Under the pieces are notes generated by a model, which ran no database searches, was not told the DNA's origin, and saw nothing but the letters and a program-made list of their open reading frames with translations. Both the position numbers and the translations under genes were made by a program. A stretch of 64,000 nucleotides of DNA from Hymenolepis diminuta. Lineage: Eukaryota > Platyhelminthes > Cestoda > Cyclophyllidea > Hymenolepididae. Shown here one piece after another: positions 10,801-23,097 of the stretch (its first letter is position 1; each line of letters opens with the position of its first letter). Location: the NCBI GenBank assembly GCA_900708905.1, contig CAADRB010000039.1:883599-947598 (forward strand). Direction: 5' to 3'.

Positions 10801-13579
10801 TGCGCAGGTAGATGAGACTAGTGAAGGCCTTGTCAATGTATTCCATTCGGAGTTGCGGGTTTTTCCCGGTTTTGATATCTTAGGACCTAATGCAGGGCAT
10901 TATTTCAGCATTTGTAGTCATTTGTAAGATAGGTTTCAAACCCGTAGGAAGTAACAGTTTTCTTCCATTCTCTTAAGCCGAGGGGTAGCATCTTGGTACC
11001 TCTCTGATAAAAAATCCGCCTCCAAACCAATTAGCAGAGTTTATTTACATTCATTCTTCCTTTTTTCAGCTGAAAGAAAAATGATTTAATAGCCTGTGTA
11101 CATTTACCTTAGACTGCTGACAGTACGACACCAGGCAATTTCAGACTCTCCAAACTGCTAGATTGCTGATACTCTGATAAAAAAAATCAGTTCTTTCCCC
11201 TCACTTGGAAATTGATCCATTTATGCGGAGTACGTACTTTCTTATTTGGCTCTCCCTCCTTCTCGCTGCCTGAAAAATTTACTCTCGTTATTAGGAAAAT
11301 GCAAATTCTGACAGAAATCTACCGGGTGGTCGACATTTTCCTCCTCAGTTATTTTCTCCACTTTCTTCATCTGATGATGAATTAGTCATCTTGGCGCGAA
11401 AATGGCACATAATGACGCTTAAGTACAGCTTATTGATAGCGTTTCCGTGTTTTCATTTTTTCTCCCACTCAAATCCAACGTCTTGGTGGTCCTGCAGTTG
11501 TCTGACTCACGATATGATTTCCTGTTGTAATTCCAACTCCCAAAATTTCACGAGATTAGTTCACCTGATTGCAAGAGTTCTCTTTGTATCCCTTCCAAGG
11601 CATATTGTATGTCGTTTGTTTCTTAATCTCTCCAGCTGGTAAACGCCCGTCTAAAGGTTTGTAGGATACGGTTTTAGAATAGCTAGAATTCGACTCAGAT
11701 TAACGGCCAGAGGTATTTGTCTGGTTACTGATCTTTCCCTAGGACCTGTGCAACTTGTTATCTCAAGATATTAGCACATGGCAAAAATAATTCAAATCTT
11801 TTCATAGCGGAAACTGTAAAACAGTCAAATGTGGGTTGAGAAAAGGAGATTGAATAGAATTGGAAAGAATAATACAAACTTTGACCTTTGGATTCAAGCT
11901 CTTCGCTTTCCACATCTTGGATATGGTCCACTGCTTCATGTCCACATTTTAGAATTTATCATTTGATTGCTGAATGAACTTACGTTTGTCGTTTTTGAAA
12001 ATCTAATGACCGTTTAAGTTATTAAAAACCGGCGGTCAAACAGTTCCTTTACTAATTGGATGGTTTGAGGTGACACAGTTCAACGTAATGGAGGTCATCA
12101 GATTCTACTCATAGCTAACGGCGATAATGTATATGGTATAAAAAATATCTCAGAATCGATCTAATGGTCAATCGGTTTTTAATACTTCAGTCAGTGACCC
12201 GAAATTTCTCTCCAAATAAAATAATCGTGCCTTTTCTTTCTAACCAAAGGGCAATAACCAGAATGAAATGTGTTGTGTAATGATGCTTAGATGAAGTGCT
12301 TAGAAACGTGTAATTCAACTTCTCCGGAGAACAGAGCAAATTTATTGTTCCGTCTTTTTAATCAATTTTGGACGGACCTTTTTAAATTCCATTTGATTTC
12401 CAGTATCAAGAAAGCGAATAAAAATCTTCGACCGGATCTCTATTTTCCATATCGCTTAATCGTTTTTTCTCATTTTTGAAAAATTTTAAATACTTCTACC
12501 TTGACCTTGAAATCTGTTTTTTTTACGCTTATTAATCCTCTATAAATGCGAATGATTTTGAGGACACTCCGAAAATCGGAAGTCCTTGCCACTTTTCGCC
12601 TTTTATTCAAGCCAATGTCTCTCATTTATTCGCAAAGCGTTCCCAGAATTTCGTTTTATGTTTTGTCCATTTATTTCCCACACGAATCGCATCCCTTTGA
12701 CTTTTATATGAGCATTAGTCATTGATCCCTTCGACAAATTGTCTAGCAGTTTACACTGTTCGTCGTTCTCCTGCTTGTTACCGTTTAAGCTATCTTCAAT
12801 TAAGTGATTAACTTGCATGTCTATGAGTGGTGGCCACGCGCTCTTTACTCAAACCCGTAAAGAAATGAGGACTAAAATGCGATAGCTCTCATCAGGGAGA
12901 CTTCAAGCTGTTACTCCAGTGCCTGAGATTAGTGTTTGGGAACCCTCTCCCTCAAAGGGAGTACTCTACAAATGGGTGTCCAGATTTTAACATTAGTCCC
13001 TTCCCTTCTTTATTTTATTTGTTTAAATTGCTGTTGTTCGTATTCCATATTTAACGCTCAGCTTTTATGCATACATTCTCCTTTGAGTTAAATCGTTCAG
13101 TCGATTTTTTGCTTTATGAAGCGGGACTAGGAATTTTAGACCGTGCGCCAGATTGTTCCTTCCTTTCGAATACGGGATGTTAAAAATTCAGTGCGTGTAG
13201 GAATTTGTTGTATTTATTTTCCTTTTGTTTTGAATCCTTTAAATTTCCTATCAAAGTGAAATTTTTCGCAGGTTTCTTTGGTACAAAAGAATAGTTTATT
13301 CACTATCTTTCTACTGATGCTCCAGTCATTCAAAGAACTACCCACTCTGTGTAAATTCAGTGTTCTTTAAAGGATTTTGGGGAGCTGTGATCCATCTTAC
13401 GATTTTACATCGGTCTAGATCCGATTGCTCTTTTATTTAAGCTGATATTCCCATTCTCAGAACATTGGAGGAAAGCTTCTGTTTATTTACTTTCAAATAA
13501 AAAAGCCATTAAGTGCCACGGAGAATAATAAAGAGAGCTTTAAAAATTCATGGCCGAGGTAAATCTATCGATGCACCAA

Positions 13580-13604
13580 GGACTGGACTGGACTGGACTG
13601 GACT
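13580..13604. repeat. (GGACT)5 pentanucleotide microsatellite
   Basis: Five perfect tandem copies of GGACT. Confidence 0.95.
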
Positions 13605-13854
13605 GTCATGACTAAAACACTAGAAAATGTGGTATTGCCGTATCTAGAGGCGTTAGTGTCCACCTCAAGGAAATTCGCGTGAAAACAGTGAAGCGAGAAG
13701 CTGCCTAATGAACACAAATGTTTGTGGAAGAGTAGACATTACTTTAGCACAATCTATGTAATCACCGTTTGACAGACAAAACAATCAACGAAGACTTCGG
13801 ATGTTTCCAATTGCGGAAGTTTTGAAGAGTCTCATATCATTCTCATTAGCTTGA

Positions 13855-14040
13855 GATGTCTGAAAGCGTTGAGCTTAGTTTTAAAGGACCTGTAATGGAC
13901 ATGATACGGCAACCTGAGTACGAGTGACCTCCCTCTGTCCACAAATGTGTTTAGGTTGCCTATCTAATCAGTTGTAATTGACAAAAAAGCTATGCACTCG
14001 AAACCAGAAATTCTCTCCGGGGTCTTCGTACGTATTTTCC
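13855..14040 (+). repeat. Dispersed repeat R2, copy 1
   Basis: It shares the landmark GTTGCCTATCTAATCAGTTG, a following AATTGACA, a GCACTC and a GGGGTCTT with 41745-41945, in the same order and spacing. Divergence is moderate. Confidence 0.55.
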
Positions 14041-15074
14041 ACTTGCTTGTGATGAATAACGATTTTCACTTTCATAACCATTTTCTTTATCACACATTGG
14101 GTCTAATTAAGTTGACAACAGATTGCCAAAGTCTAAAAGACTAGGTAATGGTACTCCTCCCATCAGGCGGGCTAATATTCGAGTAACCCGACTTACTCCA
14201 AGTACATAGCAAGGCGGTACATGTTTTGTCATGCACTTGGAGACGCGCTATCACAAGGATGTGAGTTTTATTTTCTAAGCAGACTCTATAAATCAAGTAC
14301 TTTTTATACTAGTCATCCATGTCTTCTTCCCCTCATAGGGGAATGAGTGCTACTACTGTACGCCCATTGGGTTTTAATTCCCCGTCTGATCTTCCAGTTT
14401 TAACCTATTCCGGTACATCTCAGGACTGATGGTTTTTATAATAATATCTGGAATTTTTTTCCTACGTACTTTTAGTGAGCTGAATTGGTGGTTTAATTTG
14501 CGCGGTCGGAGATAGTTGAACCACGGAAAATAAAATGAATCTGTCATTTTTGTCAGCTTTGTCAGCCAATTCAAATTATGCGACGAACGATGAATGTACA
14601 ATCTGGAGATATTTAAAAAATTAAACAGTCTTTCCGGACATCTTAAGTGCATAAAATGATGTTATTTATAGTCCTATGAATATCCAGGACTAAATCCCGT
14701 CTAGACTTTTCCTTTTTATGAGAATACCATAATGCTTAGTAGATAGGGGGAGGCAGAAGAAATGACTAATATCCGCTTGTTTTACTCGGCATTTAGGCGT
14801 CATTTGAATTTTGTTTCCGGTTAAATACCACCACTCTTCAAATGCTGATTGACTTGTATTCTTCCTACTACATTTGCGTACATGCTACTTTTAATCGCCT
14901 TTGAGAAGTAGTATATTTCATTATACTTATCCAGCAGTCAACGAGTCTAGGCGATTGTTTTCAAATTTTATTCTTCCCTCATCTTGGAAAATATGTGCGA
15001 ATATTTTCTTGTTATTCACAGGTATTTTATGGGTTATCCATCAGCATCCTTCATAGAAGTTTCTTGCAAATAAA

Positions 15075-15315
15075 TTTGAAATATTTAAGCATGACATCTT
15101 CAAAGGCAATTAGCAGCATTAGTTTCCAAGTCCATTTGGGAGTAGCCTCATGGATTGCCCTAGTGAGAAACTCGAATTTCGTCACTCCCTTTATTAGCCG
15201 AGCTTAACCAGCGAAGTTAGCCATTTCACTCACCTGATATGCATAGATTAGCATCGAACCCATGACCACTGACTTCTCAGACGAGTTTTTTAATTGCTAC
15301 GCCACCGGTACACCT
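15075..15315 (-). repeat. SINE-like element with tRNA-derived head and body
   Basis: The minus strand reads CCGGTGGCGTAGCAATT (A-box like), then GGTCATGGGTTCGATGC (a very good B box), then GTGAGTGAAATGGCTAAC. A body follows that contains a segment matching GAAACTCGAATTT, also found at the equivalent distance in the 32.5-kb copy. This is the clearest B box of the family. Confidence 0.65.
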
Positions 15316-17689
15316 TTAGCAGCATTTTCACCACTCCTGGGATTGAGCCTCATAGATCGATAAAGTGGCATTGACCTTGCTGCAATTTTCAACTAATGAG
15401 TAATGAGTATGTTTTTTGAGACTTGAATGACTTGCTTGTAAGTTTGACAGTTTGATTAGGCACTACTCAGGCCTTAATGAGAATGTGTGTGTTCCTAGAA
15501 AGTTGTCACATTCCATTTGGCATTGCCTAACGTGCTATATCCATATTTTGGACATCCTTATTCATCACTGTTCCACTCAAAACTCCCACATTTTATTAAT
15601 TGGAGTTGATTTTCACCGTTGTGTCTCCTCCCCTCCTCCCCTTTATTTTTTCCTTCCTATTTTTACTTGGTTTGCCCTTTCATCAAGTGACTAATAGTTC
15701 TCCATCCTTCTCTATAGAGGAAAAGGCATGTAGGACCTCTTTTAAACCACTTCCGGTTGACTAAAAGGGTGCCGCCTATTTTTTCCCGCATTCTGGTCTC
15801 AATAGAGTTCTCCTCATTGTTAAAGAAGGGGTAAAGCGGGGTATCGTTTAGATGAAATCGATACGGTTGGCCTTTTTATTTTGAAAAATAGACCGCCATT
15901 ACAAATCATTACAGACAGGTTGGAATTGCTTTCTGGTATTTTAATAGCGAGTATTTGACGGATTTAGCTCAAGAATCGGCAAATTAGTTAACAGTGTTCT
16001 ACAAAATGAAAGTGCTCATACTCATGTTCTGATTGGTGGAATATTTGAATGAAGAGCAGTGTCAAGACTTCAGAACGCCTCCGTGTTTTCCAACCTCTGA
16101 TAAAGGTTTTAGTTTAATTTTTTTATAAGTTCAGATTATTGAATTTTCTTTAAAAATCAAGTTTAATTGGGTGATTCAAAAGCTGAAAAGGTTTTGCATT
16201 AGCTTCCATTTAGCCTGCAAAAAGTCGCCACTGCAGGCTCGTTTATTGCGCTTCCGCAATATCGCGTTTCCTCCCATTAATAATGTAGAAGGAAATTTTT
16301 TCATAAGGTGTCTCTCCACATCAAGAATTGTGCGACTGAAGTCCCTCAAAATTACTCCTTTGATGTTGTTTAATGAATGGACTTTTAGCCCGGGTCTGAT
16401 CGACTTTGCTAGAAAATAATGCATTTAAATTGACAATGAATGAACAATGATTCATCCGGTTTTCATTCTCTGTTGAAATTCTCCAGTTTATTTATGATTT
16501 CATAAGCGGAACCAAAGGTTCAACTAAATGAAAAGAGAGGAAAAAATTACATTTCTCGGCTCAATCGTCATTTACAGCCATTAGCAGGAAAACGAGTTGT
16601 CAAGTTATCAGGAGTCACGCTATTTTCTAATGACAATGAGCACTCTGCAAAAAATGTCTTAAATATATATTTCTTTAGTCGATTTGATAAAAAAATAATT
16701 AAAATAGGGAAATATTTAGCTCGACATTTACTGGGTGAAGAAAGTGAAATTCTCTTGACCACACCCTCCACAAACCAAATCTGATATTTATCTTCCATGC
16801 TAGGAGAGAACAGTTTTGTATTTTTTCACCATGGGATACATCCAAACACATAGGAAGCGAAAATTCATTCCAGGTGAGGGGAGTATGTAATTTCACAGCC
16901 ATTCCTTTTCACATAATTCACGTATCACCCTTCTTGCCGGACAAAGGAGTCTTCCAGTTAGTAAATCAACTGGACTTGTGGTGGTTGATCCACTACTGCC
17001 TTCTCATTTCGCTTTCCTTTGCAGAGTCAATGACACCAAGACGCATATATAATTTCTCTTTTATGGACACATTTCCGTTGTGGTTAATGTTCATTTATGC
17101 GAGGAACAGAATTTTGATGAAATCGGCTGGTTTAAACCGCGATTTGCTGCCGATGCAAATAGACTCAACTCTTTTCATCCCATTAAAGAAACTGGATTCA
17201 ATGGAATATTTACTGAGAAATGGAGAAAGGCAAATTGGGAGGATGGGAGCTCTATCTAATTTCACTCTACTTCGATTCTTTTGTATGCTGTTGCGATAAT
17301 GAACAGGGAAATGAAAATGTCCAAGGCATTTTAAATGTATCAGAACTCACTAGAACTCACTCAAGGCGAACTCTAATAATTGTAATTACATACAAGTACC
17401 CAATGTTATATATGATGCATTTCCCTTGAAGAACATATTCACTTCATTTTAGTGAAAATATTATTATAAATGGAGAAAAAAAGGAGGAGTATGCTTTCCT
17501 ATTTTTCTGATGCTGTTCCCTATTGGTTGTCATTGGAGAAGAAGTAGCCAGCGACCGTTTTTCTTGTTATTTTCCACACATACTTTTCTTCCTTTCAGTG
17601 TCACTTTGAGCGAGCACTCCGAATTAGATATATATTTTTATTTTAGAATACCGGATCTGGTTTAGAAATAAGAATTAATGACCATTTGT

Positions 17690-17870
17690 TTACAGATCTT
17701 AAACACATCATTAGGGGCCTCAGTTTCAGGAAGAGAGTAGGAGAATTTAGTTTTTTCGAAATGAGGCCAGTATGTCAAGAGTCTGACGGTATTTGATTTC
17801 TTGAAATGTTCAATTTTCCACTTTCTTATAAGGGATGTAATTCTCTTTGTAATATCCAAGTATTCCATAC
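17690..17870 (+). repeat. Dispersed repeat R1, middle part
   Basis: GAGGCCAGTATGTCAAGAG, then TTTGATTTCTTGA, TTCCACTTTCTTATAAG and TAATATCCAAGTATTCC match the 8.15-8.25 kb copy in order. Confidence 0.5.
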
Positions 17871-18189
17871 ATCAATATTCATGATTAATAGATAGTGAAT
17901 GAGTATTTGGTTACCAGAAGTGGCCCATCTATCTTCGAAAGCGGAAGTTGTTGATTTACTTGAAGGTTTATTTAGTAAATAGAGAAGGAGATGACACGAT
18001 GGCGAAGGTTGTTAGAGGACACAAAGTTGATTTATTAGCATAAGCTGACTCATGCAACACATTTACAGATTCAGAATTTGTTAACTGCTGATTATTGAGG
18101 TCATTTGGACACGTTGCTTGTCCATAGTTCCCCTTTGAATGACGGAAGCCTCACATTATCATCTTTGAATTCAAATTTTCACTACCCAA

Positions 18190-18490
18190 AGCAATGCCAA
18201 AAAATTTTACAAATTTTAGTAATAGGATGGCTTCAGAACATGCGAAATAGCACAGGGCTTTGAATAGACATGTAAAATGAAGTCAAGATGTCAAAAACTT
18301 TAATCTATTTGAATTCTTGACCCATCGAGTTGTCCATCTTTGTATCAGAGATATAATTCAATTTGTACCATCATAATTCGACCCCTGGTTATCTGAGTAA
18401 GTTACTGTCCGCGATATCCAGAGCCTGTTATTCAGTTGGTTCAGCGGAAGGGTCAGTCAATGCCACTTGGATTTATTTATATATTCCTAC
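18190..18490 (+). repeat. Dispersed repeat R1
   Basis: Landmarks in order: AGGATGGCTTCAGAACATG, AAATGAAGTCAAGATGTC, TTGTCCATCTTTGTATCAG, CCTGGTTATCTGAGTAAG, GTTGGTTCAGCGG. It is about as diverged from the 8-kb copy as from the 21.5-kb copy. Confidence 0.55.
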
Positions 18491-19446
18491 AGTAATGAAA
18501 GGAAAGATGAGAACAGCAAATCGGGTGAGTAACATATTATTGGAAAAATATGCATAAAAATATGGTAGAAACGGAGTTGGATTTGGGATCTGTTCAACAA
18601 TCATTCTTTATTTATCTACTTTGTCAGTTTCATTAAAAAACTGATCAGACAGTGAAGTGAATAGGAGGATGTAGAACTTTCGACATTTTTTTTCGTCTGG
18701 AGAAAGGAAAATAAGTCTCTTTAGGGATTAGAGATGTTTCAAAACGTTTAAATAGGTTGCGTTGGATATTTACTTTTGCTAGCAAAAATCTCCCATTGTT
18801 TCGGATTTCTTAATTACACATTCAAAAATCAGTTCCACTTCTTTCGAGAGCAGAGCCAAATTGTCCAAATTCAATGTTTCTATCTTTGTAATTGCAAAGC
18901 GGTTTTCAGTTCACTATTCGACCATTATCAAGCTATGCTTTTAATAAATTTGACGATCGACAAGTAGTACTACTGCCTTAGTGGTCGTGTTGCATGTAAA
19001 ATAAGGAGGGCAGCAATTGCTTGATTTAAGCATACAAATCCTTCTAAAGCATACCTTTCAGACATCTAGTCTCTTTCTTTTCAAAAAGGGGGGAAGGCGC
19101 AGACGATTAATCAAACTGTGCGTCAGAGAGGAGTTCTATGAAAAAAATCATGTAGCATTACCTCATCTTCCGTCTCCCTTCATGAAGACAAGTACATACG
19201 TGTTTAAATAACAAATACATTCTGGTGTCATGTCGAATTTAGCGGAAGCTCCAACTTTGATGGCTTTGTTTAGTGCCAAAATTATCATCAAAATGATTCA
19301 TGCTGGGAGTGAGAAAAAAGATGGATACAATCCTTTCCTCTTTTGTCAATATTTGTTCAGACAGATTTTGAAGTTATTCAGCGTTCTAGCTTAGTCAATT
19401 TTCTTACTTATTTATAGTTTAAGTTATGTCAAGTTTTAAAGGCGTT

Positions 19447-19498
19447 AGAAAGAAAGGAAGAGGGAAGAAGGAAGAGGGAAGAGGGAAGAGGAGAAGAA
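19447..19498 (+). repeat. 52-nt polypurine tract
   Basis: An uninterrupted A/G run built from diverged GGAAGAG units, about 280 bp upstream of exon 4. The complement is a pure pyrimidine run. Confidence 0.85.
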
Positions 19499-19781
19499 TA
19501 AGGGACTTGTTTTCTTTGAGACAGTAAACTGGCGACGCAGAAGTCGTTTTTCTGAACGACTTTATTGTTTTCAGGTGGATGAAATCGCACGAAGTTTGAA
19601 TGAATATATATTTTAGAGTTTTACAGTTTTAGAAAATTGGCTGGGAAGGCCATTTAATTGCACAGAAATCACGCTATTCTCATATAAAGCTTTAGCGTTC
19701 ACTTTTATACTGAGAACAGTAAATGGATAAACTGAGTTCTCAGCTCGCGGTCTAACTGAATACTCTCTTTATCTTTTGTAG

Positions 19782-20094
19782 AGCAACTCAAATTGGACTT
19801 TTGAGGTTTGAGCGTGTGATGAAATTCCACAATCGACCTTCTGCTCCGATTTCTGACTCATTCACTCACCTGCCCACATCTCTACCGCATATGAATGATC
19901 CTGACTCCGATGAACTTGAGATTGAGGAAGCAGAGGAACCCGAGATCATCAAGGTCCGGGTGACGGGAATTGATTGGCAGAAAGGTGTTGCTAATACGAG
20001 CCGGATTCCAGAATTTACTGAGCGACTTGTTCGTCTTCCAATTCCTGAAACACTTCCAGATCCAAATAGTATGCATATCTTCGTGCAATTTCAG
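19782..20094 (+). CDS. TMEM132: TMEM132-family protein, ectodomain exon 4
   Basis: The acceptor is atcttttgtag at 19781 and the donor is gtaatt at 20095. It enters on the third base of a codon and ends in phase 0. The exon carries a low-complexity acidic segment (model residues about 372-387, rich in Asp/Glu) and then IIKVRVTGIDW (Trp at about residue 398). That block lines up with the conserved TMEM132 motif of the type PKVQVLFHIMGRDW. A further beta-rich stretch (LVRLPIPETLP...MHIFVQFQ) closes the exon. The acidic insert is not something I recall in vertebrate members. Residue numbers assume exons 1400-1466 and 1496-2222 are included. Confidence 0.82.
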
Positions 20095-21479
20095 GTAATT
20101 CTTGCTTTAACTTGAATTTCTGTTTACATACCTCCAACTAAGTTATCATGGAACTCATTTGTTCATCTCAATAGTCTTTTATTACCGCTTTTAAGCTTTG
20201 TCTAATTTTCAATAAACCTCTTTTGATTATATGTTGTAAGTCGCATCAAAGCATCATTATTAACTGGAGCTTCATAATTTGATTTCGATTTTAATCTTTC
20301 CTCTTACTTTTTATTCTTAAATGAATTGCAGAGTCCAGTCATAGTTAACTAGCCAGATTTCGATTAACCCATTGAGTCCTAGGCCGCGGACTATCTGAGA
20401 GTAAGAAAAAGTGGTCAGAGAATATCAAGCCAGGCGGTTTGTTTTTTATTCATCCAGATATGGACGCAAATGGAAAGTTATTTCATTATTTATCACTTAG
20501 ATTAATGCCGTCTTTTTTCTAAAGTTCAGAACACTATGTCGGCCCATATCTCACTTCCGCAAATTGAAAAAGGGCTTATTTGGTGTTTTGAGGTATGGTG
20601 TTGCGTATCAGAAAATAAACACTTTAAAATTTTGATTTCCGCAATTCAATTTATACATGTAACTCGTTACATCATAACCTAACATTCCAGAGTTCAAATT
20701 TTGAGGTGTGACTCTCAAATTTTACTTCAGTTTTAACATGAAAATACCCACAAGATCTCACACAAGTCGGACTCTAATATCGAAATCTCTAATTCCGTTT
20801 GCAATGCATGGAGTATCAAATATGAAAACCTGTCCAGTTAGAGAATTAAACAGATACACCGTGAAAAATCAGTTTTGTCTTTAGAGCTAAAACATTTCTC
20901 TACTGTTTCCAGATAATTTACTACTAAAATGAATAATGAGTTCAAAATTGCAGTTTTTAAAAAGTACTACACCAACTAATATGAGAATTAAGACAAGTTA
21001 AACGAGTCTCTTAACTGGTCTTTGGTGGTCAGTTTAAAATTCTACTAAATTTCAGTCTCACTTTTCTACACCTCTTTTCCTTCCTTTCCTTCTTTCATTT
21101 CCTCGAAATAGGTTCAGCTGCCGTGTCCGGTTATCTTTTTTCCCCCTCTTCACTTTGTGATTCATTACTTCGGTCTGTCTGCCAGTTCTAAATTTCAATC
21201 GTCTTCTCTTCCCAACCTCCGCTTTTCTTTAATTCCTCTTTCGCGCCATCATTTTTCACAAAATACCCCGCATCAGGCAGAGAATTTGTTAAAATTTTGG
21301 TTGGAAAGAGAGATGTTAAAAAGTGCTTAGTGTAGGTAAGCGCACGTTAGTCGGCTGGATACTTTTTAATTTGCTGTAATTTAAAATTTTTGGGTTTGAA
21401 GGAGATAGAATGTTCACTGCTGCCAATTTTCAGGGTCTGATTGCATTAGTTTGCAAAATGAAGTGGAAAAAATGAAAAA

Positions 21480-21830
21480 ATTTGCACTAACCTTACTTCA
21501 TTTGTGACCGAATGCAAACTTTTGCGAGTTGTAACCCTAGAGTTCCATCTGAATACGTGAAATAGCAGATTAGTTCATAGGGGATGAGAGGGGAAAGTAC
21601 CAGGATATGTAATGAAGTCGAAATATGAATGGTGTTTTACTTTTTTTAAATCCTAGAAACGTTGAATTGAGTCGAGGGGTTTAGTTTACCTGTGGTCCTA
21701 AACTTAATTTGCACGAACTGACTCCTGGGTATTTAGATGAGGTCATGTCTTTGATGTTCTCAGCTTGTTGATAGTTAATTCAATAGAATAATTGATCATG
21801 CCATTTTGGCTTTTTGTGTCCTCTTACAGA
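21480..21830 (+). repeat. Dispersed repeat R1
   Basis: Landmarks in order: CTTTTGCGAGTTGTAACCC, ATCTGAATACGTGAAATAG, AATGAAGTCGAAATATG, CTGGGTATTTAGATGAGG, GTCATGTCTTTGATGTTC, TTGATCATGCCATTTTGG. Confidence 0.55.
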
Positions 21831-21991
21831 CAGCAAAGACATTTTCAAAGTTTAAATTATCTATTTTATTTTGTTTATAATTACGGTGAGATCACTTTTC
21901 CTTTAGCGGTCTGTAAATTTTATCTTCACTTCGCTGTTCACTGAGTTATACTTAATAACTATTCTTACAATTCCTCCACTGTTAGACGTAT

Positions 21992-22080
21992 GCACTGGTG
22001 AGGTAGCAGTTAATAGTACATCTGTCAGTCGAAGGTCACGGATTTGTATCTCATCCGTTGAAGTGAATGACAAACTGAAC
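21992..22080 (+). repeat. Diverged SINE-like tRNA head
   Basis: TGGTGAGGTAGCAGTTAAT (A-box like) followed by GGTCACGGATTTGTATCTC (degenerate B box) and TGAAGTGAATGACAAAC, in the layout of the other copies. Confidence 0.4.
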
Positions 22081-22912
22081 TATTTCAAATAGAGGTGACA
22101 AAATGAGGCTTTCTCTCCTGGATACTTCAAGATACTATTCCTCTACTCCCCTTCAATAGACTAGGGATTCTTAATTAATTAATCATTACCTTATATGCCA
22201 CTATATTCCGGATTCTTGATCACTACTGAACATGAATGAGGTCAGATTAAAGTAGCCTAAGTAGACTTTTCTGTCCGCAAAGTATTATGGAGTTAGATCT
22301 CATCAGTTAGACCATTTGTGGTTTTCCGCAAACGGTCCACAAATCTGAAAATCTCTCGGCGCTCCTAGACCGTCTGATGCCATCTTATTGCTTCTGAATC
22401 CAATTATAATCTCAGTTTCTCATATTTTACAAATTCCAACAGATCAAATCACCCAGGATCATAAATTCTGGATAATTTCGAGCAATAAAAGACTTCACTT
22501 TCACTCTGCTTCTCGCTTTAATTAATTGATCAATGAATTAGTTTTCATTGCGCCCTACCTCACGGCAGAATTCGCATATTCTCCGAATTTTACTTTCGAC
22601 CACAGCGAGCACGAAGTGCTGTATTTTTGCATTTTTCGTTCGCTCGCATCAGAGGGTAATTACATTCACCTCCAATAAATTATTTATTCATTCCATTACC
22701 CTCTCTATAACTGTTGCCGTACTTTCTTTTATGTATAACAAATCGACTAATAGTCATTTATGGGACACACATTTGATATACGGATTGATAGAGAAGTAAA
22801 TCTCCGTTTTGAAAATTGAATGATTTATTTTAGTCAAGTTAAACAAAACGTTGTATATAAGATACCATTTAGACAAAGCTTACATAGCATTCAAATCAGG
22901 TTTTCCAGTGGG

Positions 22913-23097
22913 NNNNNNNNNNNNNNNNNNNNNNNNNNNNNNNNNNNNNNNNNNNNNNNNNNNNNNNNNNNNNNNNNNNNNNNNNNNNNNNNNNNNNNNN
23001 NNNNNNNNNNNNNNNNNNNNNNNNNNNNNNNNNNNNNNNNNNNNNNNNNNNNNNNNNNNNNNNNNNNNNNNNNNNNNNNNNNNNNNNNNNNNNNNNN
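22913..23097. other. Assembly gap of 185 N
   Basis: A run of N inside the intron between exons 19782-20094 and 35749-36290. Frames read across it are meaningless. Confidence 0.99.

Larger units (their letters stand above)
7307..19781 (+). other. 12.5-kb intron of the TMEM132-like gene
   Basis: Bounded by gtaagt and atcttttgtag. It contains R1 repeats near 8.03-8.38, 10.60-10.80, 17.69-17.87 and 18.19-18.49 kb, SINE-like copies near 9.85 and 15.2 kb, repeat R2 near 13.86-14.04 kb, a GC-rich island near 9.43-9.66 kb and short tandem repeats. Open frames of up to 141 codons (16874-17299) have no start context, no splice partner and no recognisable motif, so I do not call them genes. Confidence 0.65.

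Noticed and set aside
12603..12818. 71-codon polar minus-strand frame
   Set aside because: Protein-like composition, but isolated in an intron, without splice sites, partner exons or family match.
13580..13604. Tandem GGACT units considered as telomere-like or a CRISPR-type array
   Set aside because: Only five perfect 5-bp units without spacers; an ordinary microsatellite. No CRISPR-like repeat-spacer pattern exists in the window.
15197..15315. tRNA gene suggested by a good B box (GGTTCGATGC)
   Set aside because: No acceptor stem or anticodon arm can be paired and the motif recurs in diverged copies, so it is a SINE-like head.
16874..17299. 141-codon plus-strand open frame with no ATG at its start
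   Set aside because: Inside the 12.5-kb intron, with no splice partner, no motif and a composition typical of AT-rich chance frames.
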